A stretch of 64,000 nt of DNA, taken from Flammeovirgaceae bacterium UBA2371. GTDB lineage: Bacteria > Bacteroidota > Bacteroidia > Cytophagales > Cyclobacteriaceae. Of the stretch, positions 25,640 to 34,348 are shown one piece after another. A program made the translations under genes and the position numbers. The notes under the pieces are model-generated. The model saw only the letters and a list, made by a program, of their open reading frames with translations, was not told the origin of the DNA and made no database searches. Each line of letters begins with the position of its first letter. Within the stretch, counting starts at the first letter, position 1. The stretch is from positions 1-64,000 of the forward strand of contig DDTF01000050.1 in the NCBI GenBank assembly GCA_002345965.1, given 5' to 3'.

Positions 25640-26128
25640 ATGAATAAGATCGGATTACTTTTACTCTTCCTTTCGGTGATGAATAGCACATTCGGAGCAG
25701 AAAAAATAACCGGTAAAGTTGTTGCCGTGCTTGATGGCAATACTTTTGAAATGCTTGCAGAGGACAACGATATCTATAGGATTCTTCTCTATGGTATAGA
25801 CTGCCCGGAATCAGGCCAGCCGTTTGCGGAAGAAGCAAAAAAGGAATTAGAAAAATTAATTCTCAAACAAAAAATAACAGTAGATATACAAGGCAAAAAT
25901 AGATTGGGGGTAAGAATGGGAGTAGTCGTTTCCCGTGATGACCCAAGAGAATTGTTACTAAGAAATGGTCTTGCCTGGACTTCCGAAAACAATCCCCAAA
26001 GTGATTTGGAGCGTTTACGACTTGAAGCTGAAGCAAAAAAGACTGGGATTTGGGCAGAGACCAATCCTGTGCCACCTTGGATTTTCAGAAGAGAGCAATC
26101 CATGTTACAGCCAAAAATGAGTCAATAG
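25640..26128 (+). CDS. Secreted SNase-fold protein with degenerate active site
   Basis: The 162-residue protein has a signal peptide (1-20, ending STFGA) and the staphylococcal-nuclease OB-fold pattern (KVVAVLDGNTFEM, YRILLYGIDCPESGQPF, GVRMGVVV, LLLRNGLAW, AKKTGIWA). Compared with the enzyme, the calcium ligand Asp21 is Asn34, catalytic Arg35 aligns with Leu49, and Arg87 aligns with Val91. Asp40 and Glu43 equivalents (Asp54, Glu57) remain. Close relatives usually read YRIRLYGIDCPE, so the Arg loss is specific. The protein is likely exported but may bind rather than cut nucleic acid. Alignment is by eye. Two small secreted proteins follow on the same strand. Confidence 0.82.
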   Translation: MNKIGLLLLFLSVMNSTFGAEKITGKVVAVLDGNTFEMLAEDNDIYRILLYGIDCPESGQPFAEEAKKELEKLILKQKITVDIQGKNRLGVRMGVVVSRDDPRELLLRNGLAWTSENNPQSDLERLRLEAEAKKTGIWAETNPVPPWIFRREQSMLQPKMSQ

Positions 26129-26162
26129 AAAATATTTCTGAGTTGACTGCGTTAAGTCCTAG

Positions 26163-26504
26163 ATGAAAGGATTAAGACTTATTTTTACTGTTCTGTTGGC
26201 ACTTACAGGCTCATTTGGTTTTGCGCAAACCAGTTTGGATCCTACCCCTTCTCCACATCAAAGTAAATTTTATTCACCCAAGCGAGCAAAAGCAGTTAAG
26301 CACAAAAAAACTAAAGTTACTCGCACGGCACAGTATGAATTTTATAAGAGAGTAGAGTTGGCAGCAAAGGATAAACAACGAATGTTAAAAAAACTTTCAA
26401 AGCCACAATTCTCTAATCCCGCTTATTTTGGGCATAAGAAAAAACCCAAGAAAAGGCCGGCACATAAAATGAAATATTGCACTGAATGCCACATCAGGCA
26501 TTAG
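26163..26504 (+). CDS. Small secreted basic protein, CxxC tail (paralogue 1)
   Basis: The 113-residue protein has a signal peptide (1-21, ending GFAQ) and a Lys/Arg-rich mature part. Its C-terminal third reads PAYFGHKKKPKKRP and ends KYCTECHIRH. The neighbouring gene encodes a paralogue with the same end pattern: YFGHKK-x-PK-x-RP, then Cys-x-x-Cys-x-Ile-x-His. The CxxC plus His cluster could bind a metal; it is not a CxxCH haem site in the paralogue (CKVCGIKH), which argues against cytochrome function. I do not recognise a named family. Predicted periplasmic or outer-membrane associated. Lying 34 bases after the SNase-like gene, it may be co-transcribed with it. Confidence 0.7.
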   Translation: MKGLRLIFTVLLALTGSFGFAQTSLDPTPSPHQSKFYSPKRAKAVKHKKTKVTRTAQYEFYKRVELAAKDKQRMLKKLSKPQFSNPAYFGHKKKPKKRPAHKMKYCTECHIRH

Positions 26505-26562
26505 GAAAGAACGCACATCATTTATATTGGGAGCGCCAAAAATAGATGCTTATCTTTATGGG

Positions 26563-26919
26563 ATGATGCGCGGGTTTGCTTTTTTTATCTTCTTTTTTTC
26601 GATCCTTTCTGTCTCTGCACAGAAGAAGAAACCTGTGGAGGCACAACCCAACTCCGTTGATCCAACTTATGCAGAGGAACACTATGTGCCTAAAGCTTCT
26701 AAGAAGAGCAAAAAATTGGGAGTGACCTATGACGCCCGTAAAATATTTAGGAAGCGGATGGAGAAGAATTGGAAGGAGCGTGAAAAGGCTGAAAAAAATT
26801 TCAGTGGAGAAAGGAAGGCAGATAAATCGCAACCTCCTTATTTTGGCCACAAAAAGCCACCGAAAATCCGTCCACAGGGTAAACGCAAGGTTTGCAAAGT
26901 GTGTGGCATAAAACATTGA
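26563..26919 (+). CDS. Small secreted basic protein, CxxC tail (paralogue 2)
   Basis: From ATG 26563 (or the next codon, also ATG) the product is 118 residues: signal peptide MMRGFAFFIFFFSILSVSAQ, then a highly charged helical middle (RKRMEKNWKEREKAEKNF), then PPYFGHKKPPKIRP and the tail KVCKVCGIKH. A TTG at 26527 extends the frame, but it precedes the signal peptide and coincides with a possible -33 TTG, with TATCTTTA 21 bases further on as a -7-like box. The C-terminal pattern is shared with the preceding gene, so the two arose by tandem duplication followed by strong divergence of the middle part. Function unknown. Confidence 0.7.
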   Translation: MMRGFAFFIFFFSILSVSAQKKKPVEAQPNSVDPTYAEEHYVPKASKKSKKLGVTYDARKIFRKRMEKNWKEREKAEKNFSGERKADKSQPPYFGHKKPPKIRPQGKRKVCKVCGIKH

Positions 26920-26927
26920 GGAGCGAA

Positions 26928-27575
26928 GTGGACATTGCAAAAGTCATCGAGTACACCAATCTCAAACCTACCGTTACTGTTGGTGAGATAGATCAACTAG
27001 CAGCAGATGCGGTTCGATTGAATTTATTTGGAATTTGTGTTCCTCCGTTTTGGGTAAAGCGTGCAAAACGGGAACTGGGAAATGCAATGGTAGCACTTGT
27101 TACAGTAGTAGGATTCCCTATGGGTTATCAGATGACTGAAACAAAAGTTGATGAAGCGAAGAGGGCTATGGATAACGGAGCGGATGAGATTGATTGGGTG
27201 TGGAACATAAGCGCATTCAAAACCGGATTGCCATGGACCAAAATTGAATTGGCAAAGGCAAGCAAACTAATACACGATCAGGAAAAAATATTGAAAGTCA
27301 TAATTGAGACATCATTACTATCGGATGAGGATATAATATTGGCATGCAAGATATGTAGTGATGCAGGGGCGGATTTTGTGAAGACTTCTACTGGCTATGC
27401 AGGTGAGGGGGCCACAATACCACATGTTCAATTAATGCGCCAACACTTGCCACCAATGGTGGGTATTAAAGCTGCCGGGGGTATCAAACATTATAAGCAG
27501 GCAAAAGATTTAATTGCTGCGGGTGCTGACAGGATAGGCACCTCTTCTGCCTTGTCCGTTATTAATATACAATGA
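26928..27575 (+). CDS. deoC: Deoxyribose-phosphate aldolase
   Basis: DeoC splits 2-deoxyribose 5-phosphate into glyceraldehyde 3-phosphate and acetaldehyde in deoxynucleoside catabolism. The class I aldolase features are present: EIDWVWNI with the catalytic Asp, the Schiff-base Lys in FVKTSTGYAGEGAT and the second Lys in GIKAAGGIKHY. The start is taken as GTG 26928 (VDIAKVIEYTNL, 215 residues) because GAGGAG stands just upstream, a rare Shine-Dalgarno for this genome, and because earlier TTG codons (26892, 26916) overlap the preceding gene. It overlaps acyP by 4 bases (ATGA). No other deo gene is nearby. Confidence 0.9.
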   Translation: MDIAKVIEYTNLKPTVTVGEIDQLAADAVRLNLFGICVPPFWVKRAKRELGNAMVALVTVVGFPMGYQMTETKVDEAKRAMDNGADEIDWVWNISAFKTGLPWTKIELAKASKLIHDQEKILKVIIETSLLSDEDIILACKICSDAGADFVKTSTGYAGEGATIPHVQLMRQHLPPMVGIKAAGGIKHYKQAKDLIAAGADRIGTSSALSVINIQ

Positions 27576-27847
27576 AAAAAGCCTACCAATTAAACATTAA
27601 AGGCAGAGTGCAAGGCGTTTTTTATAGAGCGTCTATGCGCAACATGGCCTCTGAACTGGGTATTATGGGGTACGTGTGCAACCAAATGGACGGTTCGGTA
27701 TATGCGGAAATAGAAGGAAGTGAAGACAAGTTGAATCAACTTATTGCATGGTGTAAAGTTGGCCCCTCAGGAGCAAAAGTGGAGGAAGTAAACATCCTGC
27801 CGCAATCTGAAAAGGGATACAAAAGCTTTGAAATCAGAAGATTCTAA
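27572..27847 (+). CDS. acyP: Acylphosphatase
   Basis: A small cytosolic enzyme that hydrolyses carboxyl-phosphate bonds of acylphosphates. The 91 residues are typical. The phosphate-binding loop GRVQGVFYR with its Arg and the catalytic Asn in GYVCNQMDGSVYAEIEG are both present. The start ATG overlaps the deoC stop as ATGA, so the two are translationally coupled. The pairing with deoC has no clear metabolic reason. A 94-base spacer separates it from the next gene. Confidence 0.93.
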   Translation: MKKAYQLNIKGRVQGVFYRASMRNMASELGIMGYVCNQMDGSVYAEIEGSEDKLNQLIAWCKVGPSGAKVEEVNILPQSEKGYKSFEIRRF

Positions 27848-27941
27848 AACGGATTGTTACCAATTTTTAAAAATATCCTATCCCGCATAGGGGGGTTAGT
27901 TATTTGGGTTGTCCTAGGGTTGAATCAATCAATTTTAGGAT

Positions 27942-28589
27942 ATGAAAAAGAACATTTTAGCATTAATAGTTTGCAGTCTGATATCAAGCGTGGGGTTTTC
28001 ACAGTCAAGGGAAAGCGGCACTGAAATTCAGACCCTATTTAAAAATAATCCAGTCAGAACTTCCGGAGGATACGGTGCTATCTCCAACAAGTTTACCACG
28101 ATCAAAGGTGAGTATGCCAACTTGGTGGAAATGTATGGAGGCTGGTACATCAATCAGAGATTTATGTTAGGGTTAAGTGGAGGCGCTACCACCAATAACA
28201 TTCCCGTTCCATTTGAGTATGCAGCCATCCCGGGAGAGCGTTTAAGTTATGAGTATGGTCAATTTGGATTGGCGACAGAATATGTGCTGGGCTCTAATCG
28301 AACATTTCATATTGTTTTCCATTTGATGACTGGAGCAGGATTTACTGTTCAATACGACAGGTATAATGTCTGGGAGACTTCCAATGGGCGCAATCATGTC
28401 GGGTTGGATGAGAACTGGTTTTTTGTTGCTGAACCAGAAATTCAATTAGAAGTGAATGTGTTCAAATGGATGCGATTTAGTCCAGGTTACTCATATCGCT
28501 CTGTTTATGGCAGTGATGCTGCCGGTCTTCGTGATGAGGACTTAAGCGGCAGCTCATTCAATCTCACATTAAAATTCGGGAAATTCTAA
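27942..28589 (+). CDS. Small outer-membrane beta-barrel protein, unknown
   Basis: The 215-residue protein has a signal peptide (1-20, ending VGFSQ). The mature part has alternating hydrophobic/polar strands rich in Gly, Tyr and Phe (GGWYINQRFMLGLSGG, FGLATEYVLG, WMRFSPGYSYRSVYG) and ends with FNLTLKFGKF. The C-terminal Phe and strand pattern suggest an eight-stranded OmpA/OmpX-like barrel. No peptidoglycan-binding domain follows. The family is not recognised more closely. It stands alone on the plus strand and converges with the VOC lipoprotein gene. Confidence 0.72.
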   Translation: MKKNILALIVCSLISSVGFSQSRESGTEIQTLFKNNPVRTSGGYGAISNKFTTIKGEYANLVEMYGGWYINQRFMLGLSGGATTNNIPVPFEYAAIPGERLSYEYGQFGLATEYVLGSNRTFHIVFHLMTGAGFTVQYDRYNVWETSNGRNHVGLDENWFFVAEPEIQLEVNVFKWMRFSPGYSYRSVYGSDAAGLRDEDLSGSSFNLTLKFGKF

Positions 28590-28662
28590 ATTAAACAGTT
28601 TGCGAACTTTGAGATCTGTCTGATATCGGATGGATTTCAAAGTTTAAGAAGGCGCAAAAAAT

Positions 28663-30021
28663 TTATTCTTCACCAGAAAGGTATTTCATCAACAGATTGT
28701 TGTCTTCGTGTGGATAGAAGGTGTCAAATTCCATAAAATATCCTTCCGGGTCGTACCCGACAAAAGCGCGGTATTTATTTTCAGGCCCGGTGCTTACCTC
28801 ACGCTCACGGAGTTCAAAAATTTTACTTTCATTGACATACTGAAACCATCCATCGATGTCTTTGAGGATGAAAGATACATTCACGGCTTTCTTCTCTGTA
28901 TAGCTATGCATTCCCCTCCGCTCATCTACGAGGCCAATGTACCCACTGGCAGATGCCTGATAGATCTTTGCCCAGCCCTGATCAGCGATAAGGGGTAAGC
29001 CCAATACTTCCTGATAGAATTTTTCCATGGCAGGGATGTCTTTATAATACAACCATGTGATAGTGGCATTGAATCCAAGTCCTTCCGGAACAGTTGTGTT
29101 TTGTGAGGGAGGAGGAGTAATTGTATTTACTTTACTCAGTTGAGGTAGAAACAGTTCATTTTCCGGATGTTGTTTAAAGGTTTCAAACTCCAACAGGTAT
29201 CCTTCTGGGTCAATAGCCACAAAGCCATCATGTGCTCCACCCTCCTTTGGTTTGTAGTCATATTTAATTTTAATGTTTTTGGATTGAAGATATTTATACC
29301 ATTCTTCCAATTGATCGGTTAGCAATGCAAGTGCAACTGTTTTAGGTTCTTGTGCTGTGTGCATTCCTTTGGCAGCATCTACCAAAATTAAATAGGAGTC
29401 GCTGGTCAAACGCAAAATTTTGGCCATCGAGTAATCGGCCAATAATTCGAAGCCGAGCGTTTTAGTGTAGAATTCAGTGGCAGCATCCAGATTTTGATAA
29501 TATAGAAATAAATTGGTAGCCTGAATGCCAAAATCCTGCATGGTTCTAAATGATGTATTTTGTGCCAGCAATTCATTTATTTTTTGTGGTGAATAACTGA
29601 GCATTCGGCCAAACCTTCTTGAAATCTCTTCTCTTGATTTGCCATTGTACTTCCCTTCCTTCACCAATGCCTCCTTATCGGCTTTAAGTTTTAAATATTG
29701 ATCTTTTGTGGTGCCCTGATAGAGGAGCAACACTTCCTTGTCTTTGGCCACATCCTCTGGAAATAAATCTGTCACCAATAAATCCGGCTCACGATAAACC
29801 AATACATCATGCTTTTGAGCGACTTCAGTTGCATCGGGAAGAAATTTATCCATTTCATCTTTTGTAAGCGTGGCACTCAATGCCAATTGCTTCACGCCAG
29901 CATCAATTGCTTCAGAGAATGCACCAATGGCTCCCAGGCGATAAGTCTTTTCATTGTCTTCTTTATTGACACAACTCAAAAGAAGTAATAACATGCTGAA
30001 AATACCCAATCGAGAAGCCAT
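28663..30021 (-). CDS. Lipoprotein with an unknown N-terminal domain and two VOC domains
   Basis: The 452-residue protein has a lipoprotein signal with lipobox LLLLSC (Cys17). Residues about 25-160 form a helical region of unknown family (KYNGKSREEISRRFGRML). Two vicinal-oxygen-chelate (glyoxalase/dioxygenase) domains follow: about 168-290 (NLFLYYQNLDAATEFYTKTLGF ... FVAIDPEGYLLEFE, given in parts) and about 320-445 (WLYYKDIPAMEKFY ... VGYDPEGYFMEFD). The Glu in each closing LLEFE/FMEFD is a metal ligand in the family; the opening His is not evident, so metal binding is uncertain. Surface or periplasmic VOC lipoproteins are unusual. It follows the DUF5916 gene by 4 bases and is probably co-transcribed. 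Confidence 0.78.
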   Translation of the reverse strand: MASRLGIFSMLLLLLSCVNKEDNEKTYRLGAIGAFSEAIDAGVKQLALSATLTKDEMDKFLPDATEVAQKHDVLVYREPDLLVTDLFPEDVAKDKEVLLLYQGTTKDQYLKLKADKEALVKEGKYNGKSREEISRRFGRMLSYSPQKINELLAQNTSFRTMQDFGIQATNLFLYYQNLDAATEFYTKTLGFELLADYSMAKILRLTSDSYLILVDAAKGMHTAQEPKTVALALLTDQLEEWYKYLQSKNIKIKYDYKPKEGGAHDGFVAIDPEGYLLEFETFKQHPENELFLPQLSKVNTITPPPSQNTTVPEGLGFNATITWLYYKDIPAMEKFYQEVLGLPLIADQGWAKIYQASASGYIGLVDERRGMHSYTEKKAVNVSFILKDIDGWFQYVNESKIFELREREVSTGPENKYRAFVGYDPEGYFMEFDTFYPHEDNNLLMKYLSGEE

Positions 30022-30025
30022 AGGA

Positions 30026-32254
30026 TTATTTTAGTACGTTGATTATATGTGTGTACTTGATGGTGAAACTTCTATTGAGTACACTGCCTCCATCCCATAT
30101 CTCGTTATAAACAACAAAAAGTCCTGTGTTGGCTTGTTCCAATAGATTGAATCTGATGTTGGCAGATACAATATCGGCCGCACTGTTGTACTGGAAGAAA
30201 CTTTGCAGTGTCATTCGTGGTGTAAATGAATAGGATAACCTTGCACCAAACACATCTGTTGCAAAATTTCTTTCCATCAAATGAATGTCGTTGTGGTTGA
30301 ATGTGTAATCTGAATTGAATCGATCCCCAATTCTAAATCCGATAGTACCACTGTGCGCAGAACGTGATCCCAGAAAGTATCCGCCCATCACATGACGCGT
30401 GCTGATGTAAAACTTTTTACTTGGGTTGGTAATCACTACGATTTGTGCCTCTTGGTTGGTAAATGAGCCTGCTGGCAACACCACCCCTAAGCCAGGAATT
30501 TTGAAATCTGTCAATGATCCTTCTTCGGTGAAATTGATTCCAGTGTGAATCTCAAAGCCGTTTTTCCATACCCAGTGATTATCTACATGCAGAAATCCTG
30601 TTTCCTGAAACCCCTCGAAATCCCAGAATCCTCTATAAGATACGTGTGGTCTGATTTCCAGCATTCCTCCCATCTTCCCATTCATACGAATGGTTTTTAA
30701 TATCAAGAACTCAGGCTTTCTAAAAGCTTTTCTGAATAGGAATCCGGCTTGCGGATCGAAACCTTCATCTACCTGGGTGTAGGCCAGATTCATATCCAAC
30801 CCGTTCCATTGGTATTGACTTTGCAACTTGAATGAGTTGCCATCATCAATGCTATCCGGAGAGTTTGATCTTGCGAAGAATCCTGAGATTTGAGCCTTCT
30901 TTCCAATTCCAATCTTTCCATCCATAGCAAAAACGCGGTTGTAGTCATTTTCTGCACCTCCGCCCTCTCTACTTACAAAGGTTCCTCCAATGGTAGAACG
31001 CTGACCTACCTGCTGATTGACACGTGCCACATTGAAATTATTCTTTTGGATTTTTACAGAATCATTTACATCCACATCATCGGTAAACATGCTCAACACA
31101 CCTACGTTGGTTTTATTGACGCGTCCAGAAACCCTAGCACCTCCAATAATGGGGACGATTTGTCCGGTTTCGGCTATACCAATTTTTCTACTAAAGAAAA
31201 GATCAACTTCACCAGGGCTTCCTACAGTAAAGAATCCTGCATTCTCAAGGAAAAATGGGCGCTTTTCCGGGAAGAATAAATTAAAGCGATCGAGATTGAT
31301 TTGTTGCTGATCTACTTCCACCTGAGCAAAATCTGTATTGTAAGTAAGATCTAGTGTAAGTGATGGGGTAATGCTATACTTGATGTCTGCCCCTACATCG
31401 GGGGTATTTTTCACTTTGCTAGGGTCCTTAGAGAAATCCTTTGCGGTATTGTTGAGTACATAAGGAATCAATTTCAGGTTGCCCGGGCTTTTTAAATTTA
31501 ATCCTGTGAGTTCACCAGCCAGTGAAAGACGTTTCAGGTCGAATTGAATTGGCAACGGTGCCCAATAAGCCACTTCATTCGTTTTACGAATGTTGCGCTG
31601 AATGTTAAGTCCCCAAACCATATCCTTGCCTGATGCAAAACGAATGGTACGCAAGGGGATGGCAAATTCGGCACTCCAACCATAGTCTCCTACTTTGGAC
31701 TTTACTACCCATGACGCATCCCAGTTCAGATTAAAACCTCCAATGGTACCACCCTGTTGCCTGTTGTTGTTAAAATTACCTTGACCCTCATTATCTACTT
31801 GTCCATCGTACTCTACACCCAGCGAATTAGTACCAAATACAAAACCATTTTGCCTATCGTGGTAGGTGTCAATTATAAAAAGAAAACTGTCGGTGCCATC
31901 CAGCGAGGCATCTCTGCGGGCATCGGAAACCACCAGTTTATCCGGTTGAGAATCATAACAAACCACGGCTACGTAGAGCATGGTTTCAGTATATCCAATT
32001 CTGATTTCTGTTTTTTCTGAAGCTGGCTGTCCGGAATAGGGCCTGATCTGTTTTAATCCATCAAAGGCAGGGAACTGCTGCCAAAGCTCATCATTAATGA
32101 CTTCTCCATCAATTACTGGTTCTACAGTAAGTTGAATGGCCGCTGCCTGAGGTCGTTCTTTGATGTCGGGCATGGTCCCATTGGATTGGGCAAGCACAAC
32201 GGAGCAAGTGATTAGCGCCAGTATGACCAATATTGGTCTGCGAACTGAGTTCAT
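30026..32254 (-). CDS. DUF5916 outer-membrane protein with CBM9-like domain
   Basis: The 742-residue protein has a signal peptide (about 1-22, ending VLAQ) and a family-9 carbohydrate-binding-like domain (about 35-220: PVIDGEVINDELWQQFP, then DSFLFIIDTYHDRQNGFVF). A large DUF5916 barrel runs to the C terminus, recognisable by LNIQRNIRKTNEVAYW and RFNLFFPEKRPFFLEN. The family is widespread in Bacteroidota and Gammaproteobacteria; its substrate is not established. It lies directly upstream of the VOC lipoprotein gene (4-base gap), so the two likely act together at the outer membrane. Confidence 0.88.
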   Translation of the reverse strand: MNSVRRPILVILALITCSVVLAQSNGTMPDIKERPQAAAIQLTVEPVIDGEVINDELWQQFPAFDGLKQIRPYSGQPASEKTEIRIGYTETMLYVAVVCYDSQPDKLVVSDARRDASLDGTDSFLFIIDTYHDRQNGFVFGTNSLGVEYDGQVDNEGQGNFNNNRQQGGTIGGFNLNWDASWVVKSKVGDYGWSAEFAIPLRTIRFASGKDMVWGLNIQRNIRKTNEVAYWAPLPIQFDLKRLSLAGELTGLNLKSPGNLKLIPYVLNNTAKDFSKDPSKVKNTPDVGADIKYSITPSLTLDLTYNTDFAQVEVDQQQINLDRFNLFFPEKRPFFLENAGFFTVGSPGEVDLFFSRKIGIAETGQIVPIIGGARVSGRVNKTNVGVLSMFTDDVDVNDSVKIQKNNFNVARVNQQVGQRSTIGGTFVSREGGGAENDYNRVFAMDGKIGIGKKAQISGFFARSNSPDSIDDGNSFKLQSQYQWNGLDMNLAYTQVDEGFDPQAGFLFRKAFRKPEFLILKTIRMNGKMGGMLEIRPHVSYRGFWDFEGFQETGFLHVDNHWVWKNGFEIHTGINFTEEGSLTDFKIPGLGVVLPAGSFTNQEAQIVVITNPSKKFYISTRHVMGGYFLGSRSAHSGTIGFRIGDRFNSDYTFNHNDIHLMERNFATDVFGARLSYSFTPRMTLQSFFQYNSAADIVSANIRFNLLEQANTGLFVVYNEIWDGGSVLNRSFTIKYTHIINVLK

Positions 32255-32354
32255 AGGATAATTTCAGGTAATTTTTTAAAGTGGTGACCAATATAATACA
32301 TTGGTGGCTTTGATAAACAGTACTTTTATACGCATGGTAATTAATGTAAATGGA

Positions 32355-33023
32355 TTAATCAGCCACCTGTTTCAGCCGAATCAATACAATGGTGGTCTCC
32401 TCTGATTGCCGGTTGTAAATCCTGATTTTGGATTGTTTGTCAATGTATTTCCAGTCTTCCAACACTTCAGGGTGCTTTTGAATTCGAACCGTTAAAGGCC
32501 ATTGATTAAGATTGACAACTACAGTAGAATGGAAGGTGAGAAAATCCAAGCGGGATTTAGGGGATAAGCGAAATTTACTGACAATAAAAAAAGCATTGTT
32601 GATGAGCAATTCTTCGTTGGGGAGGAAGTGATAGGAGGTGTCTTTAGCACCATGAACAGAAAGATTTTCAACGGCAATTAAACGCAGTAGGCCCTCACTA
32701 CGATTGGCAAATCGATGAATTAATGGCGTAGTTGGGTTTTCAAAATAGCCACCAATGAATCCCTTTGGAAGAACCAATGCACGCCCTTGCTCACCCGCAT
32801 TCTCCACCCAAATTTTCCCACCGTTGATGGTGACATAAACGTAATTGCTGCTATGCTGGTGAATTAATGAAGTATCGTTGGGGTAGGCGATAACGTCAAG
32901 TACGCGTACTCCAGATTTTGTGAGCACCGGATGATGCAATGGCTCTTCATGAACTTGTAGTTGAGCGTATCCTTGCGCAACCCACATCTGCAGGAGCAAG
33001 ATGATATATTTTGATGCATTCAT
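32355..33023 (-). CDS. Secreted cupin-like protein
   Basis: The 222-residue protein has a signal peptide (about 1-20, ending GYAQ) and two beta-barrel halves. HQHSSNYVYVTINGG (near 56-70) resembles a cupin motif 1 with two His, and FIGGYFENPTTPLIHRFANRS resembles motif 2 with its His. The second half has SRLDFLTFHSTVV and weaker conservation, as in bicupins that kept only one metal site. No close family is recognised. The gene follows the Tat-exported PLP enzyme by 9 bases on the same strand, so both are probably exported and co-transcribed; their shared substrate is unknown. Confidence 0.65.
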   Translation of the reverse strand: MNASKYIILLLQMWVAQGYAQLQVHEEPLHHPVLTKSGVRVLDVIAYPNDTSLIHQHSSNYVYVTINGGKIWVENAGEQGRALVLPKGFIGGYFENPTTPLIHRFANRSEGLLRLIAVENLSVHGAKDTSYHFLPNEELLINNAFFIVSKFRLSPKSRLDFLTFHSTVVVNLNQWPLTVRIQKHPEVLEDWKYIDKQSKIRIYNRQSEETTIVLIRLKQVAD

Positions 33024-33032
33024 CTTGCAACG

Positions 33033-34295
33033 CTAAGAAATATCTTTGAGGGCATTCGCCAGATAATCTACATCTGTTTTGGTATTGTAAATAGATAGTG
33101 AGATTCTTAACCCATTCAATCCGAAAGTTGCCATCGGGCGTGTATCAATTCCATATTTATTGAATAGTTTGTCTTGCACTTCATTGACATCTTGCCCCAC
33201 CACTTCAAGTACTTGTATGCCCGCAGAAAGTTGATTGGATGCAGGTGATTTGAATCTGAATTTAGAATTCCCTTCAAATTTAGATTTGAAATAATTCTTT
33301 AGTTCAAATGTTCTTGCTTCAATCTTATCACTTCCGATGAGTTGATGAAAAGATAATGCTGCGCCTAATCCTAATACTTCAGGCAAATTACGGGTGTTGT
33401 AATTTTCAAGTCGTCTTATGGTTTTATCAGTGTGTCCTTTGCAAACGATGAGTGGTTTCAATAGATGCTGACTTTCTTTTCTGGCATAAAATATTCCTAC
33501 TCCTTTTGGAGAAAAGAGCCACTTGTGTGAACTGGCAGCATAATAATCACAACCCATATCATGGAGGTCAGCTTTGAGCATACCCGCACCTTGTGCGCCA
33601 TCTACGGCTACTAAAATTCCATTTTTATGTGCCAGCTCCGAAATTTCTTTTATAGGTAATATCATTCCGTTTGTATTCACGATGTGACACATGGAAATGA
33701 CTTTAGTTCGAGGAGTTATGGCTTTCTTATAAATCGAAACCAATTCATCGACAGATGAAGGCATTATAGGAAGCACAGGTTTTACCAGTTTAATACCCTT
33801 GGTTTCTTGCCAGACCTGCCACGGAATGGTTCCGCTGGTGTGCTCATGATCGGCAAGTATCACTTCATCACCTGGCCTTAAATCAAAACTTCGTGCTATG
33901 AGATTCATCCCTTCGGTGGTATTGTGAATAAGGGCAATTTCCTCCTCGGATGTATTCAATAACTGAGCAGCTTGTTTTCTTACTGTTTCTTTTTCGTCAT
34001 CCCAGTCACCCCACATGTACCTGGAAGGGAACTCATCAAGTATTTTCCGATACTCATTAGTGGCAGATCGCACCATAGTGGGAGAGGGGCCTAAAGAACC
34101 ATTATTAAAATAATATAGTCCTGAGGCAAAAGGAAATTGCTGCTTTACCATTTCCCAATAACTTTCCGTATTGTCGGGGGAAGCTAAAGTAGTTTTGGCG
34201 GGTAGAACCAATGGGCGTGCTTCAAGGTTTGAAAACAACGCTGAGCCTGCTATTCCGGTTAGAGCAGACTTAATGAACATTCTACGACTTTTCAT
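33033..34295 (-). CDS. Tat-exported aminotransferase class V-fold enzyme
   Basis: The 420-residue protein has a twin-arginine signal (SRRMFIKSALTGIAGSALF, residues 3-21), so it is exported folded with its cofactor. The PLP enzyme of the class V fold (isopenicillin-N epimerase/cysteine desulfurase-like) is shown by the PLP Lys in ASSHKWLFSPKGVGIFY, the Asp of AVDGAQGAG and the His/Asn of CHIVNTNGMILP. Epimerases, lyases and desulfurases share this fold, so the reaction is open. Periplasmic PLP enzymes of this class occur across Bacteroidota. It is the first of two tightly spaced genes with the cupin-like one. Confidence 0.85.
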   Translation of the reverse strand: MKSRRMFIKSALTGIAGSALFSNLEARPLVLPAKTTLASPDNTESYWEMVKQQFPFASGLYYFNNGSLGPSPTMVRSATNEYRKILDEFPSRYMWGDWDDEKETVRKQAAQLLNTSEEEIALIHNTTEGMNLIARSFDLRPGDEVILADHEHTSGTIPWQVWQETKGIKLVKPVLPIMPSSVDELVSIYKKAITPRTKVISMCHIVNTNGMILPIKEISELAHKNGILVAVDGAQGAGMLKADLHDMGCDYYAASSHKWLFSPKGVGIFYARKESQHLLKPLIVCKGHTDKTIRRLENYNTRNLPEVLGLGAALSFHQLIGSDKIEARTFELKNYFKSKFEGNSKFRFKSPASNQLSAGIQVLEVVGQDVNEVQDKLFNKYGIDTRPMATFGLNGLRISLSIYNTKTDVDYLANALKDIS

Positions 34296-34348
34296 CAGAC
34301 GATATTTTTTGGGATAACAATTTATGTTTAATATCCCGATATTGTTAA

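Noticed and set aside
26163..26504. CTECHIRH tail as a c-type cytochrome site
   Set aside because: The paralogue next door has CKVCGIKH, without the His directly after the second Cys, and no axial-ligand context is seen.
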